Of a stretch of 12,290 nucleotides of DNA, positions 5,125 through 12,290 are shown piece after piece. The position numbers were made by a program, and so were the translations under genes. Numbering within the stretch: the first letter of the stretch is position 1; each line of letters opens with the position of its first letter. The notes under the pieces are model-generated. The model saw nothing but the letters and a program-made list of their open reading frames with translations. It had not been told where the DNA came from and made no database searches. This DNA is from Treponema sp. (GTDB taxonomy: Bacteria; Spirochaetota; Spirochaetia; Treponematales; Treponemataceae), in NCBI GenBank assembly GCA_016294035.1, contig JAEDCT010000037.1:1-12290 (forward strand), given 5' to 3'.

Positions 5125-5991
5125 GTGTTGAACTTGAATTATTTGTTTGAAGATTCTGATGTTTCGTTTGACGGAACGGCGGATACAAAAGGTTTAAGCG
5201 ATTACACGACCCTCGACTTCGTAAGCGGAGAATCGCACATATACGGTGAAATTATGTGGCCTGGCAAGGAATTCCCTTCTGAGCGCCCATGTGTAATTAT
5301 GCTCCACGGTTTTCCCGGTTCTGCCAGAAACGACGATATAAGCCACGCGCTTTGCCGAATCGGATGCGTGGTAATCGTTCCTCATCATCGGGGAGCGTGG
5401 GGGAGTGGTGGAAAATATCTTATTACAAATTGTATCGAGGATGCCAAAAACCTAGCGCAGTTTGCCCGCACGGACAATTTCGTCCAAAAATACAAAATCA
5501 ATCCTGATAAAATTTTTTTGCTCGGACACAGCATGGGGGCAAATTCCGCCTTGAATGCCGGAAAACAACTAGACTGGCTTCGGGGAATAATCATGCTTGC
5601 CCCTTACGACCCAACGCGTTATCTTTCGGGAGAAAAGGAAGTCTTTTTTCATTCGCTTTTGCAAGAAGGCAAAATCCTAAATTCCGACGGAATCGATTCG
5701 ATTTATGAAGATGTGGTGAAAAATGCTGAAAATCTGTCTTTTCCCAAAGCAGTTTCTAAAATCGAGGGCAAAAATCTTCTTTTGATTGCAGCAGATTATG
5801 ATAGCGTTGCCCCAAAAGAAGATATGGTCTATCCGCTTTGGAACGCCTTACAGAAAAGTAACGGATTCAATAAAAACAAAATTCATCGGCTTGTAGAATT
5901 TCCTACGGAGCACGGCCTTCTCGGACGCAGAATAAGTTCAATACGTGAAATCGCATCATTTATAGCTGCATGTGTTGGTGATGAAAAATAA
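5125..5991 (+). CDS. Alpha/beta hydrolase (serine hydrolase, substrate unknown)
   Basis: At 288 aa it shows the full alpha/beta-hydrolase pattern: HGFPGS (61-66) forming the oxyanion hole, nucleophile elbow GHSMGA with Ser136, an acid in ADYDSVAP (Asp226 likely) and catalytic His263 in TEHGLLGRR. No signal peptide or membrane segment, so cytosolic. It resembles the dienelactone-hydrolase/prolyl-oligopeptidase-like group, but substrate cannot be inferred. GTG at 5125 is chosen over TTG at 5128 because AGGAGG (5112-5117) lies 7 nt before it. Same strand and short gap to cysK suggest operon membership; a link to sulfur metabolism, for example hydrolysis of an ester or thioester, is speculative. 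Confidence 0.85.
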   Translation: MLNLNYLFEDSDVSFDGTADTKGLSDYTTLDFVSGESHIYGEIMWPGKEFPSERPCVIMLHGFPGSARNDDISHALCRIGCVVIVPHHRGAWGSGGKYLITNCIEDAKNLAQFARTDNFVQKYKINPDKIFLLGHSMGANSALNAGKQLDWLRGIIMLAPYDPTRYLSGEKEVFFHSLLQEGKILNSDGIDSIYEDVVKNAENLSFPKAVSKIEGKNLLLIAADYDSVAPKEDMVYPLWNALQKSNGFNKNKIHRLVEFPTEHGLLGRRISSIREIASFIAACVGDEK

Positions 5992-6141
5992 AATGCAGAA
6001 AAGTTTGATAAATCAGTTTTTGACAATCATCTTTTGAATAATCCATTTCAATCATCAATTTCAAATGCAACTGTTTTTGATTTTATTTGTTCAACAGTTC
6101 TTTGTGCAAAAATCTCTGTTATAATTATTACGAGGATAACG

Positions 6142-6444
6142 ATGGCATCCACAAAAGAAATGTGTTATAGAAGTAAATTAAAGCAGCAGACTGGAACAAG
6201 CACTTTGGTTGCAACTAAAACAGAGGTTACAAATATTTCTCCTTTTGGAATTTGGATCTTAACAAATGATAAAGAGTACTTTATCAGCTATAAAGATTAT
6301 CCGGTTTTTGAGAAGGCTAGTATCAAACAAATTGCTGCCGTTACAACTGATTTTTCTGGAAATCTGCATTGGGAAGACCTTGATGCAGATATAGAACTGG
6401 ATAGTCTGGAAAATCCCGAAGATTATCCATTGGTTTATCGCTAA
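6142..6444 (+). CDS. DUF2442 domain protein (100 aa)
   Basis: The C-terminal two thirds match DUF2442 by pattern: EVTNISPFGIWIL (28-40), EYFISYKDYPVF (45-56), then LHWEDLDADIELDSLENPE (75-93). Function of the family is not established; members are often found beside DUF4160 proteins in arrangements resembling toxin-antitoxin pairs, but no DUF4160 gene is visible here. The start is placed at 6142, not the longer in-frame ATG at 6034, because GAGGA (6132-6136) precedes it at 5 nt and the extra 36 residues are hydrophobic and unlike the family. TATAAT at 6120-6125 would put the transcription start close to 6132, giving a very short leader if used. It stands alone between the sulfur operon and the restriction enzyme. 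Confidence 0.8.
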   Translation: MASTKEMCYRSKLKQQTGTSTLVATKTEVTNISPFGIWILTNDKEYFISYKDYPVFEKASIKQIAAVTTDFSGNLHWEDLDADIELDSLENPEDYPLVYR

Positions 6445-6520
6445 CTCTTTGCGCAATAGAATAGATAATTGTTACCCATAACAACCAGTAACTCCCCTTA
6501 AAGAACTATCTTTTTTATGC

Positions 6521-6526
6521 TATATT
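6521..6526 (+). promoter_or_regulatory. Extended -10 element implying a leaderless restriction-enzyme mRNA
   Basis: TGCTATATT (6518-6526) is an extended -10 with TATATT at 6521-6526; a weak TTAAAG lies 17 nt upstream. Transcription would start at about 6533, the A of the ATG. No Shine-Dalgarno is present in the 30 nt before that ATG. Confidence 0.45.
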
Positions 6527-6532
6527 TTTCTT

Positions 6533-9340
6533 ATGACACAAACGGAACAATCAAAGGCTGCAAAAAAGTTCAGTGAAGACTGGAAAGATAAAGGTTATGA
6601 AAAAGGGGAGAGTCAGAAATTCTGGCTGGATTTGCTGTGCAATGTTTTTGGAATAAAAGACTTTGCTAATTTTATATATTTTGAAAATCAGATAAAAGAA
6701 AAATTTACGGATAAGACAACCACTAATTTTATAGACATTTATATTCCGTCTACAAAAGTAATGATTGAGCAGAAAAGTATAGATAAAGACCTTCGAGAAC
6801 CTATCAGGCAGTCTGATGGAACTTTATTAAATCCTTTCCAACAGGCACGAAAATATATCTCTGGTCTTCCATTGTCACAGCATCCACGCTGGGTTGTTAC
6901 AAGCAATTTTAAGTCATTCCTTGTTTACGATATGGAAAATCCCAACGGAGAGCCGGAAGAAATACTTCTGGAAAATCTAGAAAAAGAATATTACAGACTT
7001 TCGTTTATAACAGACCAGGGTAGTGTACATCTGAAAAAAGAGCTTGAAGTATCGAAGAAAGCCGGAGATATTATCGGCGAAATTTATGATGCCATTTTGA
7101 AACAGTACAAAGATGCAGACAACCCAAGTCCTGCAACATTAAAAAGCCTTAATATGCTTTGTGTCCGCATTGTATTCTGTCTTTATGCAGAAGATGCCGG
7201 AATATTCGGACATAAATCTATTTTTGGTGATTATCTTAAACAGTTTGAAGCAAAAGACCTGCGTCGTGCATTGCTTGACTTGTTCCAGGTTTTAGACCAG
7301 AAGGAAGAGGAACGAGATGAATATCTTGAAGAATCTCTGGCGGCTTTTCCGTATGTGAACGGCGGACTTTTTACAGAAGAAGACAAAACCATTCCGCCAC
7401 TTACAGAAGAAATTAAAGAGCTTCTTGTAAAGCACGCTTCCAATGAATTTGACTGGAGCGAAATCAGCCCCACAATTTTCGGAGCAATTTTTGAATCAAC
7501 TCTTAACCCGGAAACTCGCCGCTCTGGTGGTATGCACTACACAAGCATCGAAAATATTCACAAAGTTATAGACCCGCTTTTCTTGGATGATTTGAAAGCT
7601 GAATTTGAAGAGTTAAAACAGATAAAAAACACAGCAAACAGAATTGAAAAGGTAAAAGAATTTCATAAGCGGCTTGGCACTCTTAAATTTTTAGACCCAG
7701 CCTGCGGTTCTGGAAACTTCCTTACAGAAACTTATTTGAGTTTGCGTAAACTTGGAAATGAATGTATAAAAGTAGAACTTAACATCGGAGAAGGTGAACT
7801 TGCCCTTACGTACAAAGCAGAAGATTTAATTCAGGTTTCTATCCAGCAGTTCTACGGAATTGAGATAAATGATTTTGCTGCCGTAGTTGCAAAAACAGCT
7901 CTTTGGATTGCAGAAAGCCAGATGATGAAGGAAACTGCAAAAATCATCGAAAAAGATTTGAAGTTCCTCCCTTTGCATACTTACGCAAATATCATTGAAG
8001 GAAATGCCCTGCGAATTGATTGGGAAAGTGTCGTTCCAAAGAGTGACTTGAATTATATTTTAGGAAATCCGCCGTTTGTGGGAGCGAGATGGATGTCAAA
8101 AGAACAGAAGAAAGATGTTCTCGATATATTTGGTTCAAAATGGAATGGTGTTGGCGATTTGGATTATGTTTGTTGTTGGTATAAAAAAGCAGCAGATTAT
8201 ATTCAAAATACAGAAATAAAAACGGCTTTAGTATCAACAAACTCTATAACACAAGGCGGGGCTGTAACAAATCTTTGGAAGCCTTTGTTCGAAAATTTTA
8301 ATGTTCATATAGATTATGCCTGGAGAACATTCCAATGGGATAGTGAATCAAATATAAAAGCTCATGTTCATTGTGTAATAATAGGTTTTAGCTGTTCAAA
8401 AAAGAAAATGCAAAAGGTTATTTATTTAAATGAATCGCAATTCATAAAAGCAGATAATATAAATGGATATTTGTTAAATGCACAGAACATCTTTATTGAG
8501 AAACGAATGAAGCCGTTATCAGATGTGCCTGAGATATGTCTGGGTGGGCAGGCAATAGATGATGGAAATTTAGTTCTGACTTTGGAAGAAAAAAATGAAC
8601 TCCTAAAAAAAGAACCTAACGCAGAAAAATTCTTCAGATCTTATATGATGGGGAAGGATTTTATTGATAGAAAACCAAGAGCATGTCTTTGGCTTGTAGG
8701 CGCAAATCCTACAGAATTAAAAAAATGTCCGCAAATTCTAAAAAGAGTTGAGAATGTAAAAGTATTTAGGGAGAAAAGCGACCGTACAAGTACACTGAAA
8801 GCAGCTGCAACTCCAACTTTATTTGCAGCTCCATTTGAATGTAAAAATGATTATATTGCAATTCCAAAGGTTTCATCAGAACAAAGAAGATATATTCCTA
8901 TGGATTATCTTTCTAAAGAAATAATTCCTGGTGATAAGTTGTTTACAATGCAAAATGCATCTTTGTTTCATTTTGGAGTAATGACATCTAATGTTCATAA
9001 TGCTTGGATGCGTGCCGTTTGCGGACGCCTAGAAATGCGATACAGCTATTCAAACACAATCGTTTATAATAATTTTCCTTGGTGCAATCCTACAGAAGAG
9101 CAGAAAGCAAAAATCGAGCAAACCGCCCAGGCGATTTTAGATGCCCGTGCCCTTTACCCGGATTCTTCCCTTGCCGATTTGTACGACGAAACCTTAATGC
9201 CGCCGGAACTTCGTAAAGCTCATCAGGCAAACGACCGTGCGGTAATGGCAGCTTATGGATTCAGCACCAAAATGACTGAATCTGAGTGCGTTGCAGAGTT
9301 ATTCAAGATGTACGAAAAACTGACAGAAAAAATACAATGA
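6533..9340 (+). CDS. MmeI-like type IIL restriction-modification enzyme (single chain)
   Basis: A 935-aa protein with the domain order of MmeI-type enzymes: N-terminal PD-(D/E)XK-like nuclease (about 1-150, Asp68 then Glu79-Gln-Lys81 in the segment FIDIYIPSTKVMIEQKS), helical connector (about 160-330), adenine methyltransferase (about 330-600, SAM motif FLDPACGSG at 386-394 and catalytic NPPF at 512-515, plus YGIEINDFAAVVAKTALWIAE), target-recognition region (about 600-835), and a C-terminal part ending with MPPELRKAHQANDRAVMAAYGF. Such enzymes methylate one strand of an asymmetric site and cut at a distance, protecting against phage. Both active-site signatures are present, so it looks functional. 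The start is supported by an N-terminus typical of the family although no Shine-Dalgarno is seen. The specificity region is clearly more AT-rich than the ends. Alternative: a methyltransferase of a related defence system; the nuclease motif argues against. Confidence 0.9.
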   Translation: MTQTEQSKAAKKFSEDWKDKGYEKGESQKFWLDLLCNVFGIKDFANFIYFENQIKEKFTDKTTTNFIDIYIPSTKVMIEQKSIDKDLREPIRQSDGTLLNPFQQARKYISGLPLSQHPRWVVTSNFKSFLVYDMENPNGEPEEILLENLEKEYYRLSFITDQGSVHLKKELEVSKKAGDIIGEIYDAILKQYKDADNPSPATLKSLNMLCVRIVFCLYAEDAGIFGHKSIFGDYLKQFEAKDLRRALLDLFQVLDQKEEERDEYLEESLAAFPYVNGGLFTEEDKTIPPLTEEIKELLVKHASNEFDWSEISPTIFGAIFESTLNPETRRSGGMHYTSIENIHKVIDPLFLDDLKAEFEELKQIKNTANRIEKVKEFHKRLGTLKFLDPACGSGNFLTETYLSLRKLGNECIKVELNIGEGELALTYKAEDLIQVSIQQFYGIEINDFAAVVAKTALWIAESQMMKETAKIIEKDLKFLPLHTYANIIEGNALRIDWESVVPKSDLNYILGNPPFVGARWMSKEQKKDVLDIFGSKWNGVGDLDYVCCWYKKAADYIQNTEIKTALVSTNSITQGGAVTNLWKPLFENFNVHIDYAWRTFQWDSESNIKAHVHCVIIGFSCSKKKMQKVIYLNESQFIKADNINGYLLNAQNIFIEKRMKPLSDVPEICLGGQAIDDGNLVLTLEEKNELLKKEPNAEKFFRSYMMGKDFIDRKPRACLWLVGANPTELKKCPQILKRVENVKVFREKSDRTSTLKAAATPTLFAAPFECKNDYIAIPKVSSEQRRYIPMDYLSKEIIPGDKLFTMQNASLFHFGVMTSNVHNAWMRAVCGRLEMRYSYSNTIVYNNFPWCNPTEEQKAKIEQTAQAILDARALYPDSSLADLYDETLMPPELRKAHQANDRAVMAAYGFSTKMTESECVAELFKMYEKLTEKIQ

Positions 9341-9440
9341 TTGCTAAATTGGGAAAGCAATGATTGCTCAATGAAAATTGCGAAAGGAAATTGAAAATCA
9401 AAAAAAATTGTACAGGCTGCAATATTCTAAGGAAAATAAA

Positions 9441-9561
9441 AAACGCGTTAGGGATTGTAGGGGCAGCCCGATAGGGCTGTTGCGGAACGAAGTGGAGCAA
9501 TGGAGCCGAAAGGCGGAACCCCGCAAAGCCCGGCGGCAGCGAAGCTGACGCAACGCCCAGA
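9441..9561. repeat. 121-bp direct repeat, copy 1
   Basis: Identical base for base to 10635-10755. GC-rich against AT-rich surroundings and full of short hairpins: CAGCCC-GATA-GGGCTG, GCC-GAAA-GGC (GNRA-type tip), TGCGG paired with CCGCA, CAGC-GAA-GCTG, and outer GCGTT/AACGC. It lies between the restriction enzyme and the RhuM gene. Similarity to copy 2 may extend a few bases upstream (TAAGGAAAATAAAA against TAAGAAAAATAG). Confidence 0.95.
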
Positions 9562-9607
9562 TATAAAACAGTAGATTCCAGACAAGTGGTTTAAGGAGGT
9601 AGGGCGA

Positions 9608-10645
9608 ATGGAAAACGAAATAATTCTTTATACAGATGAAAATGGCAAAACAAATGTTTCTGTGCGCTTTGCAGATGAAGATGTTTGGGTAACTCAAAAT
9701 CAGCTTGCAGAAATATATAATACTACGCAGCAGAATATCAGTCTTCATATAGATAACATTTACAAAGATGCAGAACTTCCAGAAGCCTCAACTCACAAGG
9801 ATTTCTTGTTAGTTCAAAAAGAAGGAAATCGTAATGTAAAGCGAAATATAGCCCATTACAACCTCGATGTAATTATCGCAATTGGCTATCGTGTTCAATC
9901 TGATGTGGCAGTTCGTTTCCGTCGCTGGGCAACGCAGAGGCTTCATGAATATATTCAGAAAGGCTTTACCATGGATGACGAGCGGCTAAAGCAGGGGCGG
10001 AACCGATATTTTAAGGAACTTTTGCAGAGAATCCGTGATATCCGCTCAAGTGAAAGGAATTTTTACCAGCAGGTTACGGATATTTATGCAACTGCAACTG
10101 ATTATGATCCGCGTTCCAAGATGACTCTGAACTTTTTTGCAACGGTACAGAATAAATTGCATTATGCGGTTCATGACGAGTTTTGTGAACCGCATATTTT
10201 ATCGGACACAAAACTCGCTAGCGAAGCGATGCACACTGCGGCGGAGCTTATATATGAGCGTGTAGACAGTGAAAAGCCTTTTGTTGGAATGACGAATTTT
10301 AAAGGCGATTATGTTACAAAAGATGATGTAAAAATTGCTAAAAACTATCTTTCAGAGCTTGAGTTGAAAAGATTAAATCTGCTGGTTTCTGAATTCTTGG
10401 ATTTTGCTGAATTTCAGGCATTGGAAGAGAAACCAATGAAAATGCAGGATTGGATTACAGCATTAGATAATCAGATTGTTGCTCATCAGCGGAAAATTCT
10501 TGAAGGCAAAGGTTCAATTTCTCACGAACAAGCAATGCAGAAAGCAGAAAAAGAATACGATTTATTCCGCCAGAAAGAGCTTGCAAATCTAAAAAGTGAC
10601 TTTGACTTGTTTTTGCAGGATGTAAGAAAAATAGAAACGCGTTAG
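9608..10645 (+). CDS. RhuM-family protein (345 aa)
   Basis: Recognised by an N-terminal DNA-binding-like segment VWVTQNQLAEIYNTTQQNISLHI (26-48), the signature HYNLDVIIAIGYRVQS (83-98) with RFRRWAT (103-109), and a C-terminal YDLFRQKEL...DFDLFLQDV stretch. The family (virulence protein RhuM, COG3943, related to DinD-type proteins) has no settled biochemical role; members frequently sit inside restriction-modification or other defence loci, as here behind an MmeI-like enzyme. ATG is preceded by AAGGAGG, a strong ribosome binding site. The last two sense codons and the TAG stop lie within copy 2 of the 121-bp repeat, so the repeat may have replaced the original C-terminus. Soluble, no signal peptide. 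Confidence 0.9.
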   Translation: MENEIILYTDENGKTNVSVRFADEDVWVTQNQLAEIYNTTQQNISLHIDNIYKDAELPEASTHKDFLLVQKEGNRNVKRNIAHYNLDVIIAIGYRVQSDVAVRFRRWATQRLHEYIQKGFTMDDERLKQGRNRYFKELLQRIRDIRSSERNFYQQVTDIYATATDYDPRSKMTLNFFATVQNKLHYAVHDEFCEPHILSDTKLASEAMHTAAELIYERVDSEKPFVGMTNFKGDYVTKDDVKIAKNYLSELELKRLNLLVSEFLDFAEFQALEEKPMKMQDWITALDNQIVAHQRKILEGKGSISHEQAMQKAEKEYDLFRQKELANLKSDFDLFLQDVRKIETR

Positions 10646-10755
10646 GGATTGTAGGGGCAGCCCGATAGGGCTGTTGCGGAACGAAGTGGAGCAATGGAGC
10701 CGAAAGGCGGAACCCCGCAAAGCCCGGCGGCAGCGAAGCTGACGCAACGCCCAGA
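10635..10755. repeat. 121-bp direct repeat, copy 2
   Basis: Same sequence and orientation as 9441-9561, offset 1194 bp. It begins inside the RhuM gene and supplies the codons ACG CGT TAG. Hairpin content is as in copy 1. A pair of identical direct repeats around one gene permits loss of the gene by homologous recombination. Confidence 0.95.
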
Positions 10756-10770
10756 AAAGCGAGGAAATAA

Positions 10771-10872
10771 ATGAAAACAGTTTTATATATTCACAGAAAG
10801 GGCGGGAATGCTGCAGAAATCACACCAGCCGGTGATTGCTTCAACCTGGTCAATGAAAAGTATTTTTCGTGA
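10771..10872 (+). pseudogene. Probable alpha/beta-hydrolase remnant (33 codons)
   Basis: ATG at 10771 with GAGGA 5 nt before it opens a 33-residue frame beginning MKTVLYIHRKGGNAAE. The opening resembles small alpha/beta hydrolases that start MKxVLYIHGKGG, with the oxyanion-hole Gly replaced by Arg. The frame then diverges and stops, overlapping the end of the convergent membrane-protein gene by 23 bp. It is likely a decayed or internally deleted gene; it could also be a short real peptide. Confidence 0.35.
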
Positions 10873-11449
10873 TTCTTAAAATCAGCCGGTAAACTGCATA
10901 GCAGATTGCGGCACTGATGATTTTATCAACAAGATTTGTTAGAGTTCCGCCGATGTATGCTGCGACATTCAGATTGCGGATAACCACATAAATTCCCTGA
11001 ACTGCGTTATCAACCTGAGGAATTGAGGTGTTTGCTTTATAAAAAAATGCGCTCATTGTGTCTCCCAGAATTGAATTTGAAAGAGCTGCAAAGAAACCTG
11101 CCCACATAAAGCTGGAAGAGGAAAGCAATTTTTCCTTAAGATGATTTTTTCTTTCTGCGCGGAAAACAAAATATGCAATTACGGCTGTAGAAATGTGGCA
11201 GGGCATAAAAATGATTCCTGTGTTTGCAAAAATGTATAAAAGCAGGTTTGAAGCGACGGCACAGATTAAACCCGGAATAAGTCCGCACAAGGCAGTTACT
11301 GCAATGGTCATCACAGAATCAAGATAGAGGGGAAATGCAATCAGGCCTGCAAGAAGGTCACCCAGATAATTTATTCCGATTGAAGAGGCAGTAAAGAGGA
11401 CGATGAAAATTATTTGGGAAATAGAAAAATAGGATTTTTTATTTGTCAT
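10850..11449 (-). CDS. Multi-pass membrane protein resembling ECF transporter S components
   Basis: 199 aa, strongly hydrophobic, with five to six likely membrane helices (about 11-30, 35-58, 60-75, 80-95, 112-130, and 165-190 by eye) and a positively charged loop ERKNHLKEK. The pattern, including Pro/Gly-rich early helices, a GDTMSAFF segment and a late NLVDKIISAAICYAVYRLI helix, is that of substrate-binding S components of energy-coupling-factor transporters. Substrate unknown; no ATPase or T component is in the window, though those are usually shared and encoded elsewhere. Its ATG overlaps the end of the response-regulator gene by 11 bp, so it is translationally coupled and presumably linked to that two-component system, either as a regulated transporter or as a membrane partner for sensing. 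Confidence 0.7.
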   Translation of the reverse strand: MTNKKSYFSISQIIFIVLFTASSIGINYLGDLLAGLIAFPLYLDSVMTIAVTALCGLIPGLICAVASNLLLYIFANTGIIFMPCHISTAVIAYFVFRAERKNHLKEKLLSSSSFMWAGFFAALSNSILGDTMSAFFYKANTSIPQVDNAVQGIYVVIRNLNVAAYIGGTLTNLVDKIISAAICYAVYRLILRITKNTFH

Positions 11450-12122
11450 AGATTAGTCCCAGAAGCTTTGCTTTTTCCAGTAAATCGTGCCGGTCTTTTA
11501 TATCCAGCTTTGAGTAAACCGCCGTCCGCTGATTGATTACAGTTTTCTCTGACTTACCGAGTTTTCTTGCAATGTCCATGATTTCCATATTTTGAGACAG
11601 CAGGATGAAAATTTCCCGTTCTTTGGCAGAGAGGTCTTTGTAATTTTCAAAAAGGTAACTCAAATCATTGGCAATGTCGTTGGCACGTCCTTTTTTTGTC
11701 AGGAGCGACTGCATTATTTCTGTGGCCGCCTTGTTGTAGTAGGAATTGCCTTTTGAAATCGTTGTGATTGCAAGAGCAACTTCATCAATTGTGGCATCTT
11801 TTGTAACGTAGCCTTGAACACCGTTAAGCAGGGCATTTTGAACATGAATCACGTCATTAAACATCGTATAAATCATGATGGAAATAGAGGAGTTGATTTT
11901 TTTGATTTCAGGAATTATTTCCAGTCCGCTTTTTCCGTCAAGATTTAAATCAAGGATTGCAATCTGAATGTCAGGATTATTTTTTAATGCTTCAAGGGCA
12001 GTTTCGTAATCCCTTGCACAGACAAAATTAAAATCCGGATTTTTGCTTTTCAGCATCTCTTTCATTCCGTCTCGCAGTCCTACATGATCATCTACAAACA
12101 GAATCTTTAATTGTGATTGCAA
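11439..12122 (-). CDS. NarL/LuxR-type response regulator (227 aa)
   Basis: Receiver domain (about 4-125): acidic pair Asp11-Asp12, phospho-acceptor Asp58 in AILDLNLDG, Thr86 in IYTMF, Lys108 in YVTKDA. A LuxR-type helix-turn-helix follows (about 163-225): LSAKEREIFILLSQNMEIMDIARKLG then SEKTVINQRTAVYSKL. It acts as a phosphorylation-dependent transcription factor. Start is TTG at 12122, supported by AGGAGG (12131-12136) at 8 nt and by the need for the first beta strand LKILFVDD; no ATG is available. The first 35 bp overlap the end of the histidine-kinase gene, so the pair is cognate by position. Confidence 0.92.
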   Translation of the reverse strand: MQSQLKILFVDDHVGLRDGMKEMLKSKNPDFNFVCARDYETALEALKNNPDIQIAILDLNLDGKSGLEIIPEIKKINSSISIMIYTMFNDVIHVQNALLNGVQGYVTKDATIDEVALAITTISKGNSYYNKAATEIMQSLLTKKGRANDIANDLSYLFENYKDLSAKEREIFILLSQNMEIMDIARKLGKSEKTVINQRTAVYSKLDIKDRHDLLEKAKLLGLIYDK

Positions 12123-12290
12123 TTGTTGTTCCTCCTTCGTGAATAAAATCTACCGTACCGCCCAAAAGTTCAACACGTTCCTTAATGTTTGAAACTCCGT
12201 AATGCTGGCGACCGCCTTTGGAATTTTTCTCTATCACTTCTTCTTCGCTAAAGCCTTTTCCGTCATCTTTTATGATGAATTTAAAATCGT
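12088..12290 (-). CDS. Sensor histidine kinase, C-terminal ATPase end (partial)
   Basis: About 66 residues remain: DFKFIIKDDGKGFSEEEV gives the G1 box DDGKGF of the HATPase_c domain, then GGRQHYGVSNIKERVELLGG, a G2-type glycine segment as in NarX/DesK-like kinases (HisKA_3 group), which normally pair with NarL-type regulators such as the next gene. The sensor and dimerisation parts are outside the window. The TGA stop at 12088-12090 lies inside the response-regulator gene. Confidence 0.9.
   Translation of the reverse strand, partial: DFKFIIKDDGKGFSEEEVIEKNSKGGRQHYGVSNIKERVELLGGTVDFIHEGGTTIAITIKDSVCR

Noticed and set aside
6034..6141. Longer start for the DUF2442 protein
   Set aside because: The extra 36 residues are unlike the family and lack a ribosome binding site, while ATG at 6142 has GAGGA at 5 nt.
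9441..10755. Integron cassette with attC sites around RhuM (Treponema denticola is known to carry an integron)
   Set aside because: attC needs RYYYAAC at one end and GTTRRRY at the other, in that order. The repeat has GTT-type sequence first and AAC-type sequence last, and the heptamers do not fit the consensus. No integrase is visible.

Overview
The window looks like chromosomal DNA of a Treponema-type spirochaete. The evidence is moderately AT-rich coding with strong AGGAGG-type ribosome binding sites, a FliG-type flagellar paralogue, intergenic palindrome clusters and repeats of a kind I associate with Treponema (from memory, not searched), and a PLP-dependent sulfur-assimilation operon. 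The species cannot be fixed from the sequence alone.

Layout. 1-706: left-truncated ISAs1-type insertion sequence, transposase on the minus strand, outer end at about 706. 726-1679: a 72-aa protein of unknown function coupled to a short FliG-like protein. 1680-2336: gene-free DNA with a dense cluster of short palindromes. 2337-2786: regulatory leader of the sulfur operon, with a consensus promoter, two ACCTA-N9-TAGGT operators, a second palindrome cluster, and a previously unlisted 27-codon leader ORF ending in a tandem Met-Cys-Cys-Ser repeat. 2787-5991: metY-like O-acetylhomoserine sulfhydrylase, cysK cysteine synthase and an alpha/beta hydrolase, all plus strand. 6142-6444: DUF2442 protein. 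6533-9340: single-chain MmeI-like (type IIL) restriction-modification enzyme. 9608-10645: RhuM-family protein, bracketed by two identical 121-bp direct repeats. 10771-10872: a probable gene remnant. 10850-12290 (minus strand): an overlapping operon of a histidine kinase (partial), a NarL/LuxR-type response regulator and an ECF-S-like membrane protein.

Most interesting signal. Upstream of the metY-cysK operon, the leader ORF at 2640-2723 carries five Cys and two Met codons in its last ten codons, as an imperfect tandem pentapeptide MCCSC-MCCSL whose Ser codons differ (TCT versus AGC). The same Cys-codon stretch can base-pair with the metY Shine-Dalgarno region (2698-2709 with 2772-2781; ten pairs, one of them G-U, with one 2-nt bulge). 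This suggests a cysteine-sensing translational attenuator: ribosomes stalled on Cys codons would free the metY ribosome binding site. It is an inference from sequence, but specific and testable. A second, transcriptional layer is suggested by the paired operators over the promoter.

The 6.1-10.8 kb stretch (DUF2442, MmeI-like enzyme, RhuM, repeats) looks like a small accessory/defence segment. The specificity region of the restriction enzyme is much more AT-rich than the gene's ends.
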